DNA from: an uncultured Granulosicoccaceae bacterium
Lineage (GTDB): Bacteria > Pseudomonadota > Gammaproteobacteria > JABXHR01
Assembly (NCBI GenBank): GCA_937921805.1
Contig: CAKZUS010000335.1
Span: 1-6,672 of the forward strand
Length of the DNA stretch: 6,672 nt
Reading direction: 5' to 3'
Position 1 is the stretch's first letter; every line of letters begins with the position of its first letter. The notes below the pieces were generated by a model. The model made no database searches. It saw only the letters and a program-made list of their open reading frames with translations, and was not told the DNA's origin. Position numbers and translations under genes: made by a program. Positions 1 to 4,286 of the stretch are shown one piece after another.

Positions 1-87
1 AAAGTTGAGGTAGATATCCTTGAGGATTTCTCTTTTGGGTGGGACAATTTTGCCCACACCGCTCATGGTGTAGATATATTGGGCCAT
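1..87 (-). CDS. ettA: EttA, energy-dependent translational throttle (ABC-F ATPase), N-terminal fragment cut by window edge
   Basis: Reading the minus strand from the ATG at 87-85 gives 29 codons to the window edge with no stop. They begin MAQYIYTMSGVGKIVPPKR and continue with an ILKDI stretch. This matches the very conserved start of EttA (YjjK) in E. coli, MAQFVYTMHRVGKVVPPKR followed by ILK(N/D)I. EttA is a cytoplasmic ABC-F protein that binds the ribosomal E site and gates entry into elongation according to the ADP/ATP state. Its Walker motifs would lie just beyond the visible part, so none can be checked. About 29 of roughly 555 residues are present. The start is set by the family alignment; the ribosome binding site is weak. 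It lies downstream of the lipoprotein gene on the same strand but is separated by a strong terminator, so it probably has its own promoter. Confidence 0.9.
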   Translation of the reverse strand, partial: MAQYIYTMSGVGKIVPPKREILKDIYLNF

Positions 88-192
88 AGCTCGGGCGCTG
101 GGAAAAACGCTAAGGTTAGCAGGCTTGTGCATCGACAGTGTCGCTGCTGATGAATTGGCCTGGGGTCGAAGGAAAAAAGACGAAAAAAAACG
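88..192. promoter_or_regulatory. ettA upstream region with phased A-tracts and two small inverted repeats
   Basis: This is the likely 5' control region of ettA. Three A-tracts, at 173-178, 183-190 and 193-200 (the last also part of the terminator), have centres 11 and 10 bp apart, i.e. in phase with the helix, which is known to favour intrinsic bending. Closer to ettA are two inverted repeats: CGACA-G-TGTCG at 133-143 and GCTAA-GG-TTAGC at 109-120. On the minus strand the second contains TGCTAACCT, a weak extended -10-like string, but I found no convincing -35 partner. Function as a promoter or operator is inference. Confidence 0.35.
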
Positions 193-225
193 AAAAAAAA
201 GAGGCCCCGAAGGACCTCTTTTTTT
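193..225 (-). terminator. Rho-independent terminator of the lipoprotein gene (bidirectional in form)
   Basis: On the minus strand a 7-bp stem, GAGGTCC paired with GGGCCTC (one G-U), closes a UUCG loop at 201-218 and is followed by eight T at 200-193. The C(UUCG)G closure is the exceptionally stable tetraloop. Seven T also follow on the plus strand (219-225), so the structure could stop transcription from either side. It begins 43 nt past the lipoprotein stop codon. Confidence 0.92.
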
Positions 226-233
226 AGTGCTCA

Positions 234-250
234 AGGTCCAGAGTGGACCT
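234..250. repeat. Perfect 7-bp inverted repeat (second hairpin) between lipoprotein stop and terminator
   Basis: AGGTCCA (234-240) and TGGACCT (244-250) are perfect inverted arms with a 3-nt GAG spacer. It lies 11 nt beyond the stop codon of the lipoprotein gene and upstream of the main terminator hairpin in the transcript. No T-run follows, so it is not a terminator on its own. A role in 3'-end stability of the mRNA is possible but inferred. Confidence 0.5.
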
Positions 251-261
251 CAATGAGACGC

Positions 262-1473
262 TTACTTGTAGTTAACGCCCAGAGACTTCACTGTGTCGAT
301 AGTCAGGAGACCGTCAACAGGCAGTTTGGCTTGAGTCTGGTAGCGCTTCACTGCAGCAGCGGTTTGTGAACCGATGATGCCGTCGATGGGGCCGCCGTAG
401 TAGCCACCGCGCTGAAGAGCGGTCTGCACGTTCTTGATGATTTCTGGTGCTGCGTTGGTGTCGCACAAGATAGAGCGCCAAACGACTTTGCCTTCACTGA
501 CTTTTTTCTTGGTCGTGACGGTGTCGTAAACACCTGGGACAGGAACACGCTTGGTGCTGCCGGGAGTAGCGATCACTTTTTTGGTGACAGTCTTGTACTG
601 GGCAGGAATGACCACGCGCTTGGTCGTTGCAGGAGTGCCAATGACTTGCTTGGTGATGGTGGTGTATTCAGCAGGAATAGGAACTCTCTTGCTGCTACCA
701 GGAGTCTTCAGAACACGCTTAGTGATGGTTTTGTAGGTCGCTGGGATCTCAACCAAGCACAACACTTCGCCCGTACCGTTGTCGATGCGAGTGACGCCGT
801 TGTAAGAACCACCGACAACGCCGCCAGTGTTGCTACCTGCGCCGGTAGGAATGTAGTTGCCACTGGCGGTCAAACGGCCTGGCTGCCAGACTGAGCGAGC
901 TGGCTCGTCGATAACGCGAACAGTTTCAGTGCCGTAAGTTGGAGGCACGGTCTCAATGCGGTATGACTCGGGCTTCACCAAGACTTTTTCGGTGACAGTC
1001 CGGTAAGTCGCTGGGACGACACGCAATTCTTCAGAAGCTTCGCGTACCAAAACTTTTTCGGTGACAGTCCGGTAAGTCGCTGGAATGACTTCCAGTTTCT
1101 CGCCTGGCTCTTGGACGGTGATTTTTTGAGTGACGGTGTTATAAGTCGGGGCTTGATAAACACGCGCGTAGCACTCACCTGGGAGTGGGTTGGGGGGCAG
1201 TGCGCTAGAGCTTCCGCTGTAAGGAGCTGCTGGTGCTGTAGCGCCAGCACTGCTGCTGTAGCTAGCGATCTGGCTCTTGAGAGAGGCATTTTCCTCAGTC
1301 AAGCGAGCTTCGCGGGCCTGGGCGTCGGCAACGCGCTGAGCCAGCTCAGCTTGCGCACCAGAGACAGAGCCACTGGTTGCGGTGCTAGAGGCTGAGTAAT
1401 CAGTGGTAGAGCAGCCTGCAACGGCAGCCATGGTTGCCAATGAGACGGCAGTGAAGGCAAGATTTTTTTTCAT
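262..1473 (-). CDS. Outer-membrane lipoprotein with two blocks of 23-residue repeats and a C-terminal peptidoglycan-binding domain
   Basis: The 403-residue product starts with a lipoprotein signal peptide: two Lys, a hydrophobic core, and lipobox VAGC with Cys21. Ser at +2 argues for outer-membrane sorting. Residues about 41-72 are Ala/Glu/Gln-rich and look like a short coiled coil, followed by a Ser/Ala/Pro-rich linker to about 98. Repeats of the form (I/V)PATY(K/R)T(V/I)T(E/K)(K/R)V recur with Tyr at 111, 134, 157, 180 and again at 247, 270, 293, 316, exactly 23 residues apart within each block. A Gly-rich linker (about 202-236) separates the blocks. After a WRSILC segment (Cys337), residues about 343-400 match a PG_binding_1 domain, with LQRGGYYGGPIDGIIG then TAAAVKRYQ. 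The protein is probably anchored in the outer membrane and grips peptidoglycan; the role of the repeats is unknown to me. I know related repeat/PG-binding proteins exist in gammaproteobacteria but have no gene name. The start is the only ATG giving a full signal peptide. TAGGAG lies 12 nt upstream, a rather long spacing. The gene appears monocistronic, ended by a strong terminator. Confidence 0.9.
   Translation of the reverse strand: MKKNLAFTAVSLATMAAVAGCSTTDYSASSTATSGSVSGAQAELAQRVADAQAREARLTEENASLKSQIASYSSSAGATAPAAPYSGSSSALPPNPLPGECYARVYQAPTYNTVTQKITVQEPGEKLEVIPATYRTVTEKVLVREASEELRVVPATYRTVTEKVLVKPESYRIETVPPTYGTETVRVIDEPARSVWQPGRLTASGNYIPTGAGSNTGGVVGGSYNGVTRIDNGTGEVLCLVEIPATYKTITKRVLKTPGSSKRVPIPAEYTTITKQVIGTPATTKRVVIPAQYKTVTKKVIATPGSTKRVPVPGVYDTVTTKKKVSEGKVVWRSILCDTNAAPEIIKNVQTALQRGGYYGGPIDGIIGSQTAAAVKRYQTQAKLPVDGLLTIDTVKSLGVNYK
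472..747 (-). repeat. Second block of four 69-bp (23-residue) coding repeats
   Basis: Codons 243-334 of the lipoprotein gene hold four units with Tyr at residues 247, 270, 293 and 316. They are Lys-rich (TKRV, TKQV, TKKV), unlike the Glu-containing units of the other block. The last unit is degenerate (VPGVYDTVTTKKKV). Confidence 0.8.
880..1155 (-). repeat. First block of four 69-bp (23-residue) coding repeats
   Basis: Codons 107-198 of the lipoprotein gene hold four units with Tyr at residues 111, 134, 157 and 180. Units two and three are almost the same. At DNA level 983-1014 and 1052-1083 are 32 identical bases exactly 69 bp apart. The outer units are more diverged. Confidence 0.85.
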
Positions 1474-1485
1474 GGGACTATGTGA

Positions 1486-1539
1486 CTCCTAAGAGATTTC
1501 GCTTCGTCGAATAGAGTTGTTATGCAAGGGCCTGGTCAA
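1486..1539 (-). promoter_or_regulatory. Candidate promoter and RBS of the lipoprotein gene
   Basis: On the minus strand TTGACC (1539-1534) resembles a -35 box. After an 18-nt spacer, TCTATT (1515-1510) matches the -10 consensus at four of six bases. Transcription would start near 1503, giving a leader of about 30 nt that includes the TAGGAG ribosome binding site at 1491-1486. This is the best sigma70-like pair near the gene, but the -10 is imperfect. Confidence 0.35.
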
Positions 1540-1801
1540 TCCTCATCCAGGTCGGACCCGAATTGACTGTTGAGCAATCCTTAGGAGGCAAGTTCTCATG
1601 GCCCGCCTGAAGGGGTGCTGACTCGTTGAGCAATGAATGATTTTCATCAACATTAATTCATCATGTCTAAAGCAAAAATCCCATTTTTTGTGACGCGTGT
1701 CAATTTTTTGGATGACTTTTGCCTCTATTTGCTCCATTTTTGGCTCAAGATATCGGAGTTTTGGACGAGCAATGTGACATCGCAGAGACATCAAACTGAT
1801 T
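1540..1801. other. AT-rich divergent intergenic region without a convincing gene
   Basis: The 332 bp between the lipoprotein gene and the MazG gene hold no gene I can support. Visible elements are: a perfect TTGACA on the minus strand (1703-1698) whose best -10 at 17 nt is a poor GATTTT (1680-1675); an imperfect 16-bp palindrome over it (1688-1703; TTGTGACG and its partner agree at 12 of 16 positions); a 10-bp direct repeat GTTGAGCAAT at 1569-1578 and 1625-1634, with the GAGCAAT part again at 1767-1773; and a Fur-box-like stretch near 1633-1651. Each is weak alone. Confidence 0.4.
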
Positions 1802-1807
1802 TATAAT
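1802..1807 (+). promoter_or_regulatory. Perfect TATAAT -10 box overlapping the first ATG of the MazG gene
   Basis: TATAAT is exact and its last two bases are the first two of the ATG at 1806. No good -35 lies 16-18 nt upstream (ATCGCA at 17 nt is poor; GTGACA at 1774-1779 is 22 nt away). If it works as a promoter, transcripts would begin near 1814, past this ATG, and translation would need the GTG at 1848, which has AGGAG at 1837-1841 with a 6-nt gap. Confidence 0.35.
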
Positions 1808-2234
1808 GACAGATGTTTTATGGCAGTTTTGGGATCAGGAGAGGCGAGTGGAGCAGGAAAAATCCCCGTTGCAACGCGCGATGGAAGTTCAGCTCTGTGC
1901 CGCTGCGGCCGGCTTTGATTGGCGCGCTCCTGCCTTGCCGCAGGTGCTGGATAAAGTCATCGAGGAAGTGCAGGAAGTACGCGAAGCGCCCGATGCGATA
2001 CAACAGCAAGAAGAATTAGGGGACTTGCTGTTTGCCGTCGTCAACGCCGTGCGTTGTGCGGGCTATCAGCCTGGAGCGCTGCTTGATCAAGCGAGTAATA
2101 AATTTGCCCGCCGCTGGGAGCAGGTCCAAGCTGTAGCGGCGTCGCGCGGCCAGCAGACCCTGGATAATCTCAGCGAAGCGCAGCTAGCGGCCTTGTGGTT
2201 CGAGGCGAAGCGACTGACAAAAAGCAGTGCCTAA
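1806..2234 (+). CDS. mazG: Single-domain MazG-family nucleoside triphosphate pyrophosphohydrolase
   Basis: The 142-residue product matches the C-terminal half of E. coli MazG (263 residues). GFDW is at 36-39, the metal-binding EExxE at 53-57 (VIEEVQEV), the second acidic motif EELGD with Glu69, Glu70 and Asp73, then LLFAVVN and the NKFARRWEQV helix ending in ASRG. MazG enzymes hydrolyse NTPs or dNTPs to NMP and pyrophosphate with Mg2+ and are thought to clean aberrant nucleotides or lower ppGpp signalling; the substrate here is not predictable. The N-terminal MazG domain is absent and I see no trace of it upstream, so this is either a natural one-domain form or a shortened gene. All key acidic residues remain, so it looks functional. 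The start is uncertain: ATG 1806 lacks a Shine-Dalgarno sequence and overlaps a TATAAT, while GTG 1848 (codon 15) has AGGAG 6 nt upstream. It converges on the rnf operon. Confidence 0.87.
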   Translation: MTDVLWQFWDQERRVEQEKSPLQRAMEVQLCAAAAGFDWRAPALPQVLDKVIEEVQEVREAPDAIQQQEELGDLLFAVVNAVRCAGYQPGALLDQASNKFARRWEQVQAVAASRGQQTLDNLSEAQLAALWFEAKRLTKSSA

Positions 2235-2248
2235 AATACAGTGCCTAG

Positions 2249-2279
2249 AGTGCTCCACTCAGAGCGCTAGCTGAGCACT
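2249..2279. terminator. Hairpin between convergent mazG and rnfE, possible bidirectional terminator
   Basis: AGTGCTC (2249-2255) pairs perfectly with GAGCACT (2273-2279) around a 17-nt loop. An alternative inner stem CTCAG/CTGAG (2258-2262 with 2271-2275) competes with it. No T-run follows on either strand, so classical intrinsic termination is doubtful. The location between two convergent stop codons is what one expects of a shared terminator. Confidence 0.35.
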
Positions 2280-2291
2280 AGAGAACGGTGC

Positions 2292-2906
2292 CTAGCGACT
2301 GAGTGCTCGCTGCAGGACGACCAGCAATGCGAGCACAAAAAATGCCCCTGGCGGCAAAATAGCCAAGACAACCCAAGCTTGCTCCCCCTGCCAATGCCAG
2401 TCCCGTGCTGATTCGCCGAGCAGGCGTTCGGCGCCGACGAAGAGACTTGCGTTGCCGAGCAGTTCGCGGATAGCCCCGAGACTCAGCAGCACCCACGCGA
2501 ACCCGAGACCAGTCCACCAGGCGTCTTGCAGGGCCGGCCATGGCGGGTGGCGGGTTGCGAAAGACTCGGTGCGCGCGAGAATGGCGCAATTGGTGACGAT
2601 CAGCGGTACAAAAAGCCCGACCGTGCGATGTAAATCGGGTAAGTAAGCTGCCAGCGCAAAGTCAATAAACGTCACCCCGCCAGCGATGATCATCACTGTC
2701 GCGACCAGCCGAGTTTCAGGCGGGAGAGCATGGCGCAGCAAAGACACGGCTGTAGCACTAAAGAGCAGAGTCAACAGTGTCGCCAGCGCCAGCCCTAAGG
2801 CATCGACTACCGAGGTGGTGACAGCCAGCATGGGACACAGGCCCAGTAGTTGTATGGTGCCGGAGTTATCGCGCCAGAGCCGCGCGCTAGGGGAAGAGTC
2901 AGTCAT
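2292..2906 (-). CDS. rnfE: RnfE, integral membrane subunit of the Rnf complex
   Basis: The 204-residue protein has several hydrophobic helices and the RnfE/NqrD family signatures: NSGTIQLLGLCP with Cys24, GLFVPLIVTNC with Cys107, GAIRELLG near 144-151 and ILPPGAFF near 183-190. RnfE pairs with RnfA as an inverted-topology dimer in the inner membrane; from structures of Rnf and the related Nqr, the two conserved cysteines of each subunit hold a [2Fe-2S] cluster between them. I chose the ATG at 2906, which overlaps the rnfG end by 8 nt and gives the normal family start; a start at 2987 would add 27 atypical residues deep inside rnfG. It is the last gene of the operon. The usual GRAEAFA after the second Cys motif reads ARTESFA. 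Confidence 0.93.
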   Translation of the reverse strand: MTDSSPSARLWRDNSGTIQLLGLCPMLAVTTSVVDALGLALATLLTLLFSATAVSLLRHALPPETRLVATVMIIAGGVTFIDFALAAYLPDLHRTVGLFVPLIVTNCAILARTESFATRHPPWPALQDAWWTGLGFAWVLLSLGAIRELLGNASLFVGAERLLGESARDWHWQGEQAWVVLAILPPGAFFVLALLVVLQRALSR

Positions 2907-3435
2907 GGGTATCGATCGGGGTATGCCATCGCTCCAGAGCCGTGCGAGCTTGTTCCACGATAGCGCGCGAAGTGACGGTCGCGCCACTCATTGCGTCGAT
3001 GCTGCCCCCATCCCTGCTGAGCGCCAGCGTCGCGGTCGTGTGGTGTTCAAACTGCGCGTACCACTGCCCTTGATCCCGCGCAAAACGATCGCCAAGGCCG
3101 GGAGTTTCGCGATGTGAGAGCACGCGCAAGGCACGAATGTGCCCTGAGGGGGTCGTGCCGATGAGCAGGACAATCTCGCCACTATAGCCCCGCGGAGTGG
3201 TGCTGCGAATAACACTGCCTTGGGTATAGTCTCGCGCCGTGCTGAAGGCGTCGAGCGGGCGCTGCGCGATAAAAGCCCCCGAGTCGGGCAGCACTTGCGC
3301 TTGCAGCCGCGCGGTATAGGCGTCCTTCGCGGCATGCATGCGCTCAGCGAGTAGCGATTGCCACAGGGCCAGCCCGGCGGCAATGCTCAATGTGATCGCG
3401 CTGAGCAGCAGTGGTGCCTTGCTCAAGCTCGCCAT
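2899..3435 (-). CDS. rnfG: RnfG, flavinylated periplasmic-facing subunit of the Rnf complex
   Basis: The 178-residue protein has one N-terminal membrane helix (about 7-29) followed by an FMN-binding domain. Family motifs are GYSGEIVLLIG (83-93), HRETPGLGD (108-116) and the flavin-attachment site SGATVTS at 150-156, where Thr153 is the residue expected to receive FMN by a phosphoester bond through ApbE. It passes electrons within the membrane complex on the periplasmic side. At 178 residues it is somewhat shorter than the roughly 205-220 typical of enterobacterial RnfG, mainly in the N-terminal half of the soluble domain. The start has GGGGA about 5 nt upstream and overlaps the rnfD end by 13 nt. 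Confidence 0.93.
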   Translation of the reverse strand: MASLSKAPLLLSAITLSIAAGLALWQSLLAERMHAAKDAYTARLQAQVLPDSGAFIAQRPLDAFSTARDYTQGSVIRSTTPRGYSGEIVLLIGTTPSGHIRALRVLSHRETPGLGDRFARDQGQWYAQFEHHTTATLALSRDGGSIDAMSGATVTSRAIVEQARTALERWHTPIDTHD

Positions 3436-4286
3436 CGTAGTCCCCAGCGGTCGAGTAGCGGCACCATTGCATTGGCAAAGACGATGGCGAAGGCAAAGCC
3501 CTCGGGATACGCGCCCCAGCTACGAATCACCACTGTCATGGCGCCAACGATAGCGCCAAAGGCCCATTGGGCCGAACGACTACTTGGGGCCGTGACAGGG
3601 TCGGTGGCGATAAACCACGCACCAAACACCAAGGCCCCTGCGTTGAGATGCTGCCACGGCGAGAGGGCCTGCTCGGAGAACAGAGCAACGACAGTGGCGA
3701 CTAATAATGCGCTCGCCAACACGCCGACGGCGAGCCGCCAGCTCAATATCCCGCGCCACCAGAGCCAGGCGCCTCCTAGGCTCCAGAGCACGATCACCGG
3801 GTCAAAACCGAACTCCGGCCAGGGAGCGGCGCCAAGACGGTGCTGCAGGCTGAGGTCCAGCACGCTGGCGCCACTGAGTGCATCGGCCTGTGCCATAGGC
3901 TGGGGGAAGGCGAGCAGCAGAAAAGCGTATGCCACCATCGCGGGGTTAAAGACATTGTGTCCCAGGCCGCCGTAGAGCTGCTTGACTAGACCGATGGCGA
4001 CCAGCGCGCCGGTTAGCCATAGCCACAGTGGCGACCAGGGCCAAGCTATAGGCAAGGTAAGAGGTAGCGCCGCGCCCAGTAGCCAGCCGCACAAGGCGGC
4101 ACTGCCATCAAAAACGCTCTGCAATGAGCGTCCTCGCCAGCGTAGTGCTAGCGCTTCCACTGCGACACAAAGTAGTGCACAAGTCAGGCACTGGATCAGC
4201 ACTATCCAGCCGTGCTGCAGGCTCAGCCAAGCTAAGGCAGGCAGCGTCGCGGCCACAACGCTGAGCATGGTGTTTCGCAGTGTCAT
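3423..4286 (-). CDS. rnfD: RnfD, integral membrane flavin subunit of the Rnf complex
   Basis: The 287-residue polytopic protein carries the RnfD/NqrB signatures: FDGSAALCGWLLG (59-71), GGLGHNVFNPAMVAY (106-120), ATDPVTAP (227-234) and VIRSWGAYPEGFAFAIV (253-269). The flavin-attachment motif lies at ADALSGASVL, with Ser141 (codon at 3866-3864, AGC) where characterised RnfD proteins have Thr. FMN linked here and a further flavin take part in transmembrane electron flow, thought to drive Na+ or H+ transport. It is shorter than the about 350 residues usual in enterobacteria. The ATG overlaps the rnfC stop as ATGA, with AAGG just upstream. Confidence 0.94.
   Translation of the reverse strand: MTLRNTMLSVVAATLPALAWLSLQHGWIVLIQCLTCALLCVAVEALALRWRGRSLQSVFDGSAALCGWLLGAALPLTLPIAWPWSPLWLWLTGALVAIGLVKQLYGGLGHNVFNPAMVAYAFLLLAFPQPMAQADALSGASVLDLSLQHRLGAAPWPEFGFDPVIVLWSLGGAWLWWRGILSWRLAVGVLASALLVATVVALFSEQALSPWQHLNAGALVFGAWFIATDPVTAPSSRSAQWAFGAIVGAMTVVIRSWGAYPEGFAFAIVFANAMVPLLDRWGLRWRA

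Noticed and set aside
171..225. A CRISPR-like or mobile-element repeat at the poly-A stretch
   Set aside because: The pattern is explained by A-tracts and a terminator hairpin; there are no repeat-spacer units, terminal inverted repeats or transposase.
646..894. Plus-strand frames of 60-94 codons opposite the lipoprotein gene (551-736, 646-894, 1111-1395)
   Set aside because: They arise from the 69-bp repeat complementary strand and show repeat-derived composition only.
1543..1794. 83-codon minus-strand reading frame in the divergent intergenic region
   Set aside because: It begins with TTG, has no ribosome binding site, odd composition and no recognisable motif, and it covers the candidate promoters of the lipoprotein gene.
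2907..2987. Longer RnfE start at 2987
   Set aside because: It would overlap rnfG by 89 nt and add 27 residues unlike the family; ATG 2906 gives the standard start.
3358..3975. 205-codon plus-strand reading frame opposite rnfG and rnfD
   Set aside because: It lies antisense to two clearly recognised genes; the product is low-complexity Ala/Arg/Ser and shows no domain. Such frames are expected opposite GC-rich coding DNA.
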